42,979 nt of DNA. Origin: Lachnospiraceae bacterium. Lineage in GTDB: Bacteria > Bacillota > Clostridia > Lachnospirales > Lachnospiraceae. Below, piece after piece: positions 7,233 to 15,123 of the stretch (positions within the stretch are counted from its first letter, which is position 1; the number at the start of each line of letters is the position of its first letter). Below the pieces are notes generated by a model. The model had not been told where the DNA came from. It ran no database searches and worked only from the letters and a program-made list of their open reading frames with translations. The position numbers and the translations under genes were made by a program. The stretch covers positions 1 through 42,979 of the forward strand of contig JAIKZU010000155.1 of the NCBI GenBank assembly GCA_024681985.1, in the 5' to 3' direction.

Positions 7233-9665
7233 ATGGCAAATGTGCCCAGAGGAAGAGAAAAACACGTGACGGAAGGCGGCGCGGGTGTACACAGACGGGG
7301 GAGCGGATTGGGTACCGGTCCGGTGGGAGACGGAAGTTTCCATGGTTCTCCTCGTCCCGGCAGTTCGGGACCCGGCGGTCCGGGAGGCTCCGGCGGTTTC
7401 AGAGGTTCCGGCAGAGGCCCCGGGGGAAGTCTTATCGCCATTATCATCGCAGCGGTAGTGTTTTTATTGGGAGGTGGCGGTGCCATTTCGCATTTCGGCG
7501 GAAGTGATGCCGGTGATACCGTTTACGAAGAAAGCGCTTCCTCCACCCAGGATGTGGCCACACCTGGTTTTGGGAGTTTACTTTCCGCACTTTTGAGTGG
7601 TCCGGAAAGCAATGTTTCCATGCCTTGGGGGCCGGATCGTAACGTAGGGGTTCTGGATAGCAGCGTAGCCGAGGGGGCCAGAGATAAGTACACAGTCCTG
7701 AAAGGAAAGGGACAGGATGTGGTGACCGTTATGGTCTATATGTGCGGAACGGATCTGGAATCCAAAAGCGGTATGGCCACCAACGATCTGAAAGAAATGT
7801 CGGACGCCCTTATTTCCGATCAGGTTAATCTCATTGTCTACACCGGGGGTTGCAAGTCTTGGAACAATGCGGTTGTTTCTTCCTCTAAGAACCAGATCTA
7901 TGAGGTAAGAAACGGCGGGCTACGGTGTCTTGAAAGCGACATGGGAAGTGCGCCCATGACAGATCCGGATACCCTTTCCGGATTTATCAAGTACTGTGCT
8001 AAGAATTATCCGGCGGATCGAAATATGCTGATCTTTTGGGATCATGGCGGCGGTTCCGTTTCCGGATACGGTTATGATGAAAAGAATCCCGGCAGCGGTT
8101 CCATGACTTTAAGCGGGATCAATAAAGCTTTAAAAGATGGTGGTTTAAAATATGACATCATCGGTTTTGATGCCTGCCTCATGGCTACCATCGAGACAGA
8201 TCTTATGGCAGCTTCCTACGGGGATTATCTCATTGCATCCGAGGAGACGGAACCGGGAGTGGGCTGGTACTATACCGATTGGCTGACAAAACTGTCGGAG
8301 AATACTTCCATGCCTTCTGTGGAAATCGGAAAGAAGATCGCCGATGATTTTGTAAAGGTGTGCGCAACCACCTGTGGAGGACAAAAGACCACCCTTTCCG
8401 TTGTGGACCTGGCAGAGTTGTCCGCCACTGTGCCGAAGGATTTTAAGGCTTTTGCCACGGATACAAAAGAACTGATCCAAAAGAACGAATATAAGACGGT
8501 CTCCGATGCCAGAAGTTCGGCCCGTGAGTTCGCTGCTTCTTCCCGGATCGATCAGATCGATCTGGTGCATTTTGCAAATTGCCTGGGAACCCCGGAAGCA
8601 TCGGCTCTGGCAGAAAGCCTGCTGGGAGCCGTTAAGTACAATAATACATCTCAAAATATTACGAATGCCTACGGGATATCTATTTATTTCCCGTACCAAA
8701 AGACATCCAATGTGGACAAGGCCACGAAGACCTATGATGAGATCGGTCTGGATGGAGAGTATTCGGACTGTATACGGGCTTTTGCAAAGATGGAAGTGTC
8801 CGGACAGGCGGCAACCGGTGGGACTCAGTCACCATTTTCTCTGCTGAACGGAAATGAATCGGTATCTGCAGCGACTCTGCCCGGCGCATCGGATATCACT
8901 TCCATGCTCTCCATGTTGTCTTCCGGATCATCTCTGATCGAAGGCTTAACGGGAGCTAATACGGATTTCTTTAGCGATCGTGCTGTCATCAGTGATGAAG
9001 ATGCAGCATCCTACGTGGGAAACAATCTCTTTGACGAGAGTGCGCTGACCTGGCGAAAAAATGATGCGGGAGAGGATGTGATCGCACTATCCGACGAGCA
9101 GATCCGAATGATCCATTCCATCGAACTGCAGATGTACTATGACGATGGAAACGGTTTTGTGGACTTGGGAAGAGACAGCCTTTATTCCGTGGATGAGGAC
9201 GGAAATCTGGTGGCGGATGTGGATGGGACCTGGCTTTCCGTAAATGGTCAGCCGGTGATGTATTATCACATGGACACTGTGGAAGAGGGGGATGATAAGT
9301 ACACCATCACAGGTTACATTCCCGCACTGTTAAACGGCCAAAGGGTGAAACTTATGGTGATCTTTGATGATGAAAATCCCAAGGGATATTTTGCAGGGGC
9401 CCAGCCGGAGTACGATGAGGATACGGAAACCCAAACGGTGGCCCGGGGGCTTTTAGATATTTCGGTGGGAGATACCATTGATTTCCTGTGTGACTATTAT
9501 GGATATGACGGAAGCTATCAGGATACCTATTTCCTGGGGGATCAGGTGATCGTATCGGAGAACATGGAGATCTCCAATACCGCTCTGGGAGGATCCTATC
9601 AGGCAATGTATCGATTTACGGATATTTACAACCAGCAGTATTGGTCGGATGTGCTAAAGAGATGA
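7233..9665 (+). CDS. Membrane-anchored clostripain-family (C11) cysteine peptidase
   Basis: An 810-residue protein. Residues 1-65 are rich in Gly, Pro, Arg and Ser; residues 66-82 form one hydrophobic helix, so the remainder probably lies outside the cell. The peptidase core begins near residue 163 (VVTVMVYMCGTDLE) and has the clan CD dyad: His271 in FWDHGGG and Cys315 in GFDACLM. Clostripain and relatives cut after basic residues, but the S1 pocket here cannot be judged by eye. About 300 further residues follow the core with no recognised domain. It lies 37 bp after the J-domain gene. Its TGA abuts the stop codon of the convergent gene at 9666 with no spacer. Confidence 0.87.
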   Translation: MANVPRGREKHVTEGGAGVHRRGSGLGTGPVGDGSFHGSPRPGSSGPGGPGGSGGFRGSGRGPGGSLIAIIIAAVVFLLGGGGAISHFGGSDAGDTVYEESASSTQDVATPGFGSLLSALLSGPESNVSMPWGPDRNVGVLDSSVAEGARDKYTVLKGKGQDVVTVMVYMCGTDLESKSGMATNDLKEMSDALISDQVNLIVYTGGCKSWNNAVVSSSKNQIYEVRNGGLRCLESDMGSAPMTDPDTLSGFIKYCAKNYPADRNMLIFWDHGGGSVSGYGYDEKNPGSGSMTLSGINKALKDGGLKYDIIGFDACLMATIETDLMAASYGDYLIASEETEPGVGWYYTDWLTKLSENTSMPSVEIGKKIADDFVKVCATTCGGQKTTLSVVDLAELSATVPKDFKAFATDTKELIQKNEYKTVSDARSSAREFAASSRIDQIDLVHFANCLGTPEASALAESLLGAVKYNNTSQNITNAYGISIYFPYQKTSNVDKATKTYDEIGLDGEYSDCIRAFAKMEVSGQAATGGTQSPFSLLNGNESVSAATLPGASDITSMLSMLSSGSSLIEGLTGANTDFFSDRAVISDEDAASYVGNNLFDESALTWRKNDAGEDVIALSDEQIRMIHSIELQMYYDDGNGFVDLGRDSLYSVDEDGNLVADVDGTWLSVNGQPVMYYHMDTVEEGDDKYTITGYIPALLNGQRVKLMVIFDDENPKGYFAGAQPEYDEDTETQTVARGLLDISVGDTIDFLCDYYGYDGSYQDTYFLGDQVIVSENMEISNTALGGSYQAMYRFTDIYNQQYWSDVLKR

Positions 9666-10868
9666 TCACATACGTTCCTTTACTTCCTTTTCCACGTCTT
9701 TTATGAAACTGTCCATGTCTCGTTTTAATTCGTGCCATTCGATGATATCTATGGAATGAAGATCCACAGGGGTGTCGCTAAAGACATCTCTTTGGATCTT
9801 TTCTTTTGTGAGAGCTCCTTCGAAATATGCTTCTGCCATGACCTCGTCATTTTTATATATGATATAGTCGTTTGCCTTTAGGTCGGCGCCGTTAGCAATG
9901 TCATTCCAGGTGAGAAATCCGGTGGCACGGTAGACGTCTTTTGTGTCGGAATAGTATGCATCCGTATTCACATAGTTAGTAAAGGAATACTGTCCGTTAC
10001 GGACAGCGGTAAGAACGACTTTTTCATCGTCGACGAGACCGATGTTCATGATCACGGTACTTAAGTTTTCTCCATCAATGGTCACATCCGCATTTGTAAT
10101 GGTCTTATCCCGCATCTGCTCTGTCAGATCCGCGTAGATCCGGCGGGTTTGGCCGATGGGGGACAGATACATGATGACCACGATATCGTGATCCGGAGCT
10201 TCCATGCCCAAAAGCTCCCAGAGGAATCCGCCGCTGCCTTTCGGAATGGTAACGCGGTATCCTTTGCTTTGGCCAAGTAGACCTCCGTCGTCAATGACAT
10301 CACCGGTTTCTTCGATGCCGATCTCTGCCGTTAATGTACGGAAGTCATCCATGTGCGCTTTAAACCATTCGGCACTCAGATCCGAGGTCAGCTCCGGTGC
10401 TTTGAAAAAGAGATTCATTTCCGTATCAAAGGCATAGGACAGGTCTTTTAAGTCCGGCGCCACGAAGTAGGCCATTTCATCCTCTCCATAGAAATAGGAG
10501 TCGCCGATGGGAATGGATAAAACGGAAAGGGATGCTTTCCCGGCCATTTTCTTTTGTGTAAAGCTCCGTTTTTCATCCATATCGATATGCATGGAAAATC
10601 CCACATCCTTGACGTGATTTAACAGCAGGGTCCCTTTCAGTCGGGTATCGTCGTTGATGTAGTTCTGGCACAGATCCATCAGATCCACCTGGTGCGCGAT
10701 GTATTCCGGACTGTTTATGGTAAAGGCGGAAAACCAGACGGTGGACATGAACAATTTGGTACGGGGATTATGAAAAAATACACCGGCCGCTGCTGCAAGA
10801 AGGAGCATGGCGACAGCGAGTATAAGAAAGAATCTAAGGATTTTCTTTTTAATAATTGTAGTATCCAT
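9666..10868 (-). CDS. Membrane-anchored protein of unknown function
   Basis: The 400-residue product has a short basic N-terminus (MDTTIIKKK) and one hydrophobic helix at residues 11-30, then a long soluble part of mixed strands and helices. A single-pass or signal-anchor protein with an extracytoplasmic domain is likely. No family is recognised; beta-rich stretches such as KASLSVLSIPIGDSYFYG resemble bacterial lipoprotein-type folds but do not identify one. A TTG at 10910 could add 14 residues, but ATG 10868 has AAAGGTG at the right distance and gives a clean membrane anchor. It is convergent with the clostripain gene with zero intergenic DNA, and divergent from ylxM. Confidence 0.78.
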   Translation of the reverse strand: MDTTIIKKKILRFFLILAVAMLLLAAAAGVFFHNPRTKLFMSTVWFSAFTINSPEYIAHQVDLMDLCQNYINDDTRLKGTLLLNHVKDVGFSMHIDMDEKRSFTQKKMAGKASLSVLSIPIGDSYFYGEDEMAYFVAPDLKDLSYAFDTEMNLFFKAPELTSDLSAEWFKAHMDDFRTLTAEIGIEETGDVIDDGGLLGQSKGYRVTIPKGSGGFLWELLGMEAPDHDIVVIMYLSPIGQTRRIYADLTEQMRDKTITNADVTIDGENLSTVIMNIGLVDDEKVVLTAVRNGQYSFTNYVNTDAYYSDTKDVYRATGFLTWNDIANGADLKANDYIIYKNDEVMAEAYFEGALTKEKIQRDVFSDTPVDLHSIDIIEWHELKRDMDSFIKDVEKEVKERM

Positions 10869-10899
10869 ATATATGTCACCTTTGTTTAAGATCATTCCT

Positions 10900-10928
10900 A
10901 TCATACTCAAAATGATTCTTTGGGTAAA
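10900..10928 (-). promoter_or_regulatory. Promoter of the 400-aa membrane protein gene
   Basis: On the minus strand, -35 TTTACC (complement of 10923-10928) and -10 TATGAT (complement of 10900-10905) are 17 bp apart. The predicted start lies between here and ATG 10868, in agreement with the chosen start. Confidence 0.5.
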
Positions 10929-10937
10929 GATAAAATG

Positions 10938-10963
10938 GGTGTCAAGAAAAAATACTTGACACC
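10938..10963. repeat. Perfect 9-bp dyad overlapping the ylxM-ffh -35 (operator candidate)
   Basis: GGTGTCAAG (10938-10946) and CTTGACACC (10955-10963) are perfect inverted arms around an 8-nt A-rich centre. The right arm contains the -35 hexamer of the ylxM promoter. The left arm lies 9 bp from the -35 of the divergent gene. No plus-strand gene ends nearby, so a terminator role is unlikely; a repressor or activator site is the simplest reading. Confidence 0.6.
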
Positions 10964-10984
10964 GACTTTTCTTTTGTGTATATT
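10956..10984 (+). promoter_or_regulatory. Promoter of the ylxM-ffh operon
   Basis: A consensus -35 TTGACA (10956-10961), a 17-bp spacer and -10 TATATT (10979-10984). The expected start at about 10991-10992 coincides with the GTG/ATG start codons of ylxM, giving an mRNA with almost no leader. Confidence 0.8.
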
Positions 10985-10994
10985 ACTTCAGGTG

Positions 10995-11315
10995 ATGGAA
11001 AAGAAGGTGCGACAGGGAGATCTCTATGATTTCTACGGAGAACTCCTAAACGATCATCAAAAAAGAATATTCGAGAGTTACGTTTTCGAAGATCTATCCT
11101 TAAAGGAGATCGCGGAAGAAGAGGGTATCAGCCGACAGGGCGTGTCCGACCTTTTGCATCGTTGTACCGACACCCTCGAAGAGTACGAATCCAAACTTCA
11201 TCTTTTGGAGCGGTTTATAAAGATCCGTGGAAAGGTGGATGAAGCCAGGTCTCATACCACAGAGGATATGCGTTCCATCCGTCGTTCTTTAGACGAAATA
11301 CTGGAGTTGCTTTGA
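10995..11315 (+). CDS. ylxM: YlxM-type SRP-associated helix-turn-helix protein
   Basis: The 106-residue protein matches the YlxM/p13 family: QGDLYDFYGELL, then QKRIFESY, then a sigma-70 region-4-like helix-turn-helix (LSLKEIAEEEGISRQGVSDLLHR), then an acidic helical tail. In Gram-positive bacteria it precedes ffh and modulates signal recognition particle activity. Upstream in-frame ATGs (10920, 10935) overlap the promoter and its dyad and are not credible starts. ATG 10995, or GTG 10992, falls at the predicted transcription start, so the mRNA is nearly leaderless. It ends 2 nt before the ffh start. Confidence 0.87.
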   Translation: MEKKVRQGDLYDFYGELLNDHQKRIFESYVFEDLSLKEIAEEEGISRQGVSDLLHRCTDTLEEYESKLHLLERFIKIRGKVDEARSHTTEDMRSIRRSLDEILELL

Positions 11316-11317
11316 TC

Positions 11318-12676
11318 ATGGCATTTGACAGTTTAACGGAAAAACTACAAAACGTTTTTAAGGGCCTTCGAGGCAAGGGCCGTCTTTCCGAGGAGGACGT
11401 AAAAGCTGCCTTAAAAGAAGTAAGACTTGCTCTGTTGGAAGCCGACGTCAACTTCAAGGTGGTCAAAAACTTTGCGAAATCCGTTGAAGTACGGGCTGTG
11501 GGTAGTGACGTGCTAAACGGCTTGAATCCCGCCCAGACGGTGATTAAGATCGTAAACGAAGAACTGACTTCCCTTATGGGATCGGAGACGACAGAGATCG
11601 CCTATCGTCCCGGACAGGAGATCACCGTGCTTATGATGTGCGGCCTTCAGGGTGCAGGTAAGACTACCACGGTGGCAAAGCTTGCGGGTCAGATGAAACA
11701 CAAGGGCAAACGGCCGCTTTTGGTGGCCTGTGACATCTATCGTCCCGCAGCCATCGAACAGTTGCAGATCAACGGAAACAAACAGGAAGTTCCCGTTTTT
11801 TCCATGGGAGACAAGACAAAGCCCAAGGATATTGCGAAAGCGGCTTTGGAACATGCGAAGAAAAACAACTTAAATGTTTTGCTTTTGGATACCGCCGGCC
11901 GGTTGCATATCGATGAAGATATGATGCAGGAGCTTAAGGACATCAAGGATGCCGTTGATGTGGCCCAGACCCTTTTGGTGGTGGATGCCATGACCGGTCA
12001 GGACGCCGTGAATGTGGCTAAGTCCTTTGATGAAAAGATCGGCATCGACGGTGTGATCCTTACCAAATTGGACGGCGATACCAGGGGCGGTGCGGCACTA
12101 TCCATTCGGGCCGTTACCGAAAAACCCATCCTGTATTGCGGAATGGGTGAAAAATTGTCCGATCTCGAGCAGTTTTACCCCGATCGTATGGCAAGCCGGA
12201 TCCTGGGAATGGGAGATGTGCTGTCTCTCATTGAAAAAGCCCAGGAGAACATCGACGAGGAAAAGGCAAAGAACCTGGCCCAAAAGATGAAAAAGGCGGA
12301 ATTCGATTACAACGATTATCTGGATTCCATGAGCCAAATGAAAAAAATGGGTGGACTTTCATCTATCTTAGGTATGATGCCCGGGATGGGAATGGGATTA
12401 AATGCTTCCCAGATGTCACAGATCGAAGGGTCAATTGATGACAAAAAACTTGTTCACATCGAAGCCATCATTCAGTCCATGACACCGGAAGAAAGAGAAA
12501 ACCCAAAATTGATGAATCCCAGCCGCAAGCACCGCCTGGCGAAAGGCGCCGGAGTGGATATTGCGGAAGTCAATCGTTTTATCAAGCAGTTCGAACAGAG
12601 CAAAAAGATGATGAAGCAGATGGGCGGCATGATGAAAAAAGGCAAAAAAGGGCGCTTCGGCGGATTCCCTTTTTAA
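11318..12676 (+). CDS. ffh: Signal recognition particle protein Ffh
   Basis: The 452-residue SRP GTPase binds 4.5S/6S RNA and signal sequences and delivers nascent membrane or secreted proteins to FtsY. The N domain is residues 1-85. The G domain shows GLQGAGKTTT (P-loop), DIYRPAA, DTAGR and TKLDGD. The Met-rich M domain has GGLSSILGMMPGMG and ends in a basic, Met-rich tail (KKGKKGRFGG). Length is normal for the family. ATG 11318 is preferred; TTG 11312 would add two residues. GGAG at 11303-11306 is somewhat far, and coupling to ylxM, which ends 2 nt upstream, is likely. Confidence 0.97.
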   Translation: MAFDSLTEKLQNVFKGLRGKGRLSEEDVKAALKEVRLALLEADVNFKVVKNFAKSVEVRAVGSDVLNGLNPAQTVIKIVNEELTSLMGSETTEIAYRPGQEITVLMMCGLQGAGKTTTVAKLAGQMKHKGKRPLLVACDIYRPAAIEQLQINGNKQEVPVFSMGDKTKPKDIAKAALEHAKKNNLNVLLLDTAGRLHIDEDMMQELKDIKDAVDVAQTLLVVDAMTGQDAVNVAKSFDEKIGIDGVILTKLDGDTRGGAALSIRAVTEKPILYCGMGEKLSDLEQFYPDRMASRILGMGDVLSLIEKAQENIDEEKAKNLAQKMKKAEFDYNDYLDSMSQMKKMGGLSSILGMMPGMGMGLNASQMSQIEGSIDDKKLVHIEAIIQSMTPEERENPKLMNPSRKHRLAKGAGVDIAEVNRFIKQFEQSKKMMKQMGGMMKKGKKGRFGGFPF

Positions 12677-12719
12677 TAAATGCAAACAAAACAAATGATA
12701 TAACCAGGAGGTAAGAAAA

Positions 12720-12965
12720 ATGGCAGTAAAAATCAGATTAAAGAGAATGGGAAAGAAAAGAAAACCCTTCTATAGAATCGTAGCGGCAGATTCCCGCGCA
12801 CCCAGAGACGGACGTTTTATCGAGGAGATCGGAACCTATGATCCGAACCAGGAGCCTGCAGAGGTTCGCGTAAACGAAGAACTCGCAAAGAAGTGGTTAT
12901 CAAACGGTGCACAGCCTACGGAGACCGTAGCCAGATTATTTAAAAACGCCGGCATCAACAAATAA
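12720..12965 (+). CDS. rpsP: 30S ribosomal protein S16
   Basis: An 81-residue protein with the full S16 pattern: [20 protein letters not shown] at the start, then [22 protein letters not shown], and the C-terminal part with [15 protein letters not shown]. It binds 16S rRNA in the body of the small subunit. A strong AGGAGG ribosome-binding site precedes the ATG. It sits between ffh and khpA in the conserved Firmicute order and probably shares their transcript. Confidence 0.98.
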   Translation: MAVKIRLKRMGKKRKPFYRIVAADSRAPRDGRFIEEIGTYDPNQEPAEVRVNEELAKKWLSNGAQPTETVARLFKNAGINK

Positions 12966-12995
12966 TATAATCACAGATATAGCGAGGAAAGTGCA

Positions 12996-13232
12996 ATGAA
13001 AGAATTAGTGGAAGTAATTGCAAAAGCCCTTGTGGAAAACCCCCAGGCAGTGGAAGTTTCCGAGAGAGAAAACGACCGTGCCATCATTGTGGAGTTAAAA
13101 GTTGCACCTTCCGATATGGGAAAGGTGATCGGCAAGCAAGGTCGAATTGCAAAGGCAATCCGTTCTGTAGTTAAGGCGGCGGCCTCAAAAGAAGATAAAA
13201 AGGTGATCGTGGACATCATCGATGCCGAATAA
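12996..13232 (+). CDS. khpA: KH-domain RNA-binding protein KhpA
   Basis: The 78-residue protein is essentially one type II KH domain with the GxxG loop in VIGKQGRIAKAIR, which binds single-stranded RNA. KhpA (YlqC) partners with KhpB (Jag/EloR) in cell-elongation and RNA control in Gram-positive bacteria. It lies 30 nt after rpsP with GAGGAAA as the ribosome-binding site. A strong hairpin terminator follows 15 nt after its stop and separates it from rimM. Confidence 0.95.
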   Translation: MKELVEVIAKALVENPQAVEVSERENDRAIIVELKVAPSDMGKVIGKQGRIAKAIRSVVKAAASKEDKKVIVDIIDAE

Positions 13233-13247
13233 TCTTTGATCATTTAC

Positions 13248-13277
13248 GGAGCTGCGCTTTTGGCAGCTCCTTTTTTT
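13248..13277 (+). terminator. Hairpin plus T-tract between khpA and rimM
   Basis: Perfect 8-bp arms GGAGCTGC (13248-13255) and GCAGCTCC (13263-13270), a 7-nt loop, then seven T (13271-13277). The rimM ribosome-binding site begins at the next base (GGAG 13278-13281), leaving no room for a new promoter. It probably acts as a partial terminator or attenuator inside the operon. Confidence 0.88.
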
Positions 13278-13288
13278 GGAGATATTTC

Positions 13289-13825
13289 ATGGAAGAAGCA
13301 AAAGTAAACGAAGAGGAACTCCTGCGGGTAGGCGGGATCATCACCACCCATGGTATCAAGGGGGAAGTCAAGGTATTTCCCACCACGGATGATGTGACCC
13401 GTTTTAAGGACCTGAAAGAAGTCTATTTAGAGGACAGGCACGGAAGATATTACCTTTTGCATGTGGATGGAGTGAAGTTCTTTAAAGAACAACCCATCCT
13501 GAAATTCCGGGAGTTTAATGACATCAACGAGGTGGAAGGGTACAAAAAATGTGATCTGTATGTGGATCGCAAAAATGCGGTGCCCTTGGAAGAAGGGGAG
13601 TACTTCATCGCCGATCTCATCGGCCTTTCGGTGGTATCCGACGATGGTGCTTTTCACGGAACCCTAACAGATGTGATGCAAACAGGGGCCAATAATGTAT
13701 ATGTCATTGAGGAGGAGGATACCCATCGGGAGCTACTGCTTCCCGTTATCCCTGCATGTGTGTTGGAAGTATCTCTGGAAAAGAAACGGGTTTTGATTCA
13801 TATTCTGAAAGGATTACTGGATTAA
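13289..13825 (+). CDS. rimM: 16S rRNA processing protein RimM
   Basis: A 178-residue ribosome maturation factor that binds S19 and the 30S head. The N-terminal RimM beta-barrel opens with RVGGIITTHGIKGEVKVFP, and the PRC-barrel covers roughly residues 100-175 (EYFIADLIGLSVV through LLPVIPACVLEV). Length is normal. GGAG lies 7 nt before the ATG, directly after the T-tract of the preceding terminator, so expression depends on read-through or on an unseen promoter. trmD follows after 7 nt. Confidence 0.96.
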   Translation: MEEAKVNEEELLRVGGIITTHGIKGEVKVFPTTDDVTRFKDLKEVYLEDRHGRYYLLHVDGVKFFKEQPILKFREFNDINEVEGYKKCDLYVDRKNAVPLEEGEYFIADLIGLSVVSDDGAFHGTLTDVMQTGANNVYVIEEEDTHRELLLPVIPACVLEVSLEKKRVLIHILKGLLD

Positions 13826-13832
13826 AAGATCT

Positions 13833-14531
13833 ATGAATTTTTTTATCATGACACTGTTTCCCGATATGGTAGAGAGCGTTTTGTCGGAAAGCATATTGGG
13901 AAGAGCGGGTGAAAAGGGTCTGATCCATACGGAGGCTGTCAACATCCGCGACTATTCAAAGGACAAGCATAAAAAAGTAGACGATTATCCCTACGGCGGC
14001 GGCGCCGGTATGGTCATGCAGGCACAGCCCATATATGACTGCTTCACATCCATACGCGACAGGATAAACGGAAGCTATAAATGTATCTATCTGACGCCCC
14101 AGGGACAGTGTTTTTCCCAGCCTTTGGCAAAGAGCCTTTCACGGGAGGAGAATCTCATCCTTTTGTGCGGACACTATGAAGGGGTGGATGAGCGTGTCTT
14201 GGAGGAGATCGTGGACATGGAGGTTTCCATCGGAGATTTCGTCCTGACCGGAGGAGAACTGCCGGCCATGGTGATGGTGGATGCCATTTCGCGGCTGGTG
14301 CCCGGGGTGTTGCATAATGAGGATTCCGCCTTTACGGAGTCCTTTGAAAACGGTCTTTTGGAATATCCCCAGTATTCCCGCCCGGAGGTGTGGAAAGATA
14401 AAACGGTACCCTCCATCTTACTCTCCGGTGATCATGCGAAGGTGGATGCCTGGAGAATGGAACAATCCCTTTTACGGACGAAAATGCGCCGCCCAGATCT
14501 GTTAGATGAAAAAAGCGAAGAAAATACTTGA
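13833..14531 (+). CDS. trmD: tRNA (guanine-N1)-methyltransferase TrmD
   Basis: The 232-residue SPOUT methyltransferase makes m1G37 in tRNAs, preventing +1 frameshifts. Visible motifs are LFPDMVESVL at the start, YPYGGGAGMVMQ, LLCGHYEGVDERV and IGDFVLTGGELPAM (the trefoil-knot cofactor site), and PQYSRPEVW near residue 184. Length fits the family. It starts 7 nt after rimM. The rplS promoter overlaps its last codons (from 14528). Confidence 0.97.
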   Translation: MNFFIMTLFPDMVESVLSESILGRAGEKGLIHTEAVNIRDYSKDKHKKVDDYPYGGGAGMVMQAQPIYDCFTSIRDRINGSYKCIYLTPQGQCFSQPLAKSLSREENLILLCGHYEGVDERVLEEIVDMEVSIGDFVLTGGELPAMVMVDAISRLVPGVLHNEDSAFTESFENGLLEYPQYSRPEVWKDKTVPSILLSGDHAKVDAWRMEQSLLRTKMRRPDLLDEKSEENT

Positions 14532-14556
14532 ATTTGAGAGTTTATCGTGATATTAT
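14528..14556 (+). promoter_or_regulatory. rplS promoter overlapping the trmD stop
   Basis: -35 TTGAAT (14528-14533), 17-bp spacer, -10 TATTAT (14551-14556) with TG one base before it. It gives rplS its own transcript with a leader of about 90 nt. Confidence 0.72.
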
Positions 14557-14562
14557 ATCAGA

Positions 14563-14653
14563 GTTGTTGACAATTAAGCGATGGTCCTCTGTCCACGAAT
14601 GCGTATGCATAAGATTGGTTAAGAACGTCAAATTGAAATAGGAGGTCACAAAA
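14563..14653 (+). promoter_or_regulatory. Leader of rplS, possible L19 autoregulatory region
   Basis: About 90 nt separate the predicted start from the rplS ATG. An L19 leader element is known upstream of rplS in several Firmicutes. Here a weak long-range pairing (TTGAC near 14576 with GTCAA near 14628) and a strong AGGAGG site are visible, but a conserved fold cannot be confirmed by eye. Confidence 0.3.
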
Positions 14654-15004
14654 ATGAATGCACAGGAAATCATCAAGAGCATTGAAGATGCAGAGTTAAA
14701 GTCTGAAGTTGCCGAGTTTGAAGTTGGTGACACCGTAAAGGTGCACGCAAAGATCAAGGAAGGTAACCGTGAGAGAATTCAGATTTTCGAAGGAACCGTA
14801 CTTAAGGTACAGGGCGGCAGCAACCGTAAGACCTTTACCGTAAGAAAGTTCTCCAACGGTGTCGGTGTCGAGAAGACCTGGCCCCTGCACAGCCCCAGCA
14901 TCGACAAGATCGAAGTGGTTCGTCATGGTAAAGTTCGCCGTGCGAAGCTGAACTACTTAAGAGGTCGTGTCGGAAAGAAAGCTAAGGTGAAAGAGAGCAT
15001 CTAA
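14654..15004 (+). CDS. rplS: 50S ribosomal protein L19
   Basis: A 116-residue ribosomal protein at the 30S-50S interface. Typical segments are [61 protein letters not shown] and a basic C-terminus with [20 protein letters not shown]. It has a near-perfect AGGAGG site, its own promoter overlapping the trmD stop, and its own strong terminator, so it is expressed as a separate unit. Confidence 0.98.
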   Translation: MNAQEIIKSIEDAELKSEVAEFEVGDTVKVHAKIKEGNRERIQIFEGTVLKVQGGSNRKTFTVRKFSNGVGVEKTWPLHSPSIDKIEVVRHGKVRRAKLNYLRGRVGKKAKVKESI

Positions 15005-15028
15005 TGTATTTTGCAGGATGAAAGTAGG

Positions 15029-15065
15029 GGAACAATCCTTTTTAAGGATTGTTCCTTTTTCTTTT
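15029..15065 (+). terminator. rplS terminator
   Basis: Ten-base arms GGAACAATCC (15029-15038) and GGATTGTTCC (15046-15055) around a 7-nt loop, followed by TTTTTCTTTT. Confidence 0.92.
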
Positions 15066-15080
15066 AGTCCATAGAAAAAT

Positions 15081-15090
15081 ATGCTAAAAT
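15081..15090 (+). promoter_or_regulatory. Extended -10 promoter for the lepB-rbgA run
   Basis: TGC followed by TAAAAT (15085-15090) is an extended -10; the -35 region (TTTTAG, 17 bp upstream) is poor. A start near 15097 excludes a translation start at 15094 and supports one about 30 nt further on. Confidence 0.5.
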
Positions 15091-15123
15091 ATATTGGAAT
15101 TTTTTTGGGAGTGTACAGGAGAA

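Noticed and set aside
6506..7486. 326-codon minus-strand frame, Pro-rich
   Set aside because: It lies antisense to the J-domain and clostripain genes; the Pro-rich start is the complement of the Gly-rich segment.
10920..10994. Upstream extension of ylxM
   Set aside because: It contains the consensus promoter and dyad, and homologues begin near LYDFYGEL.
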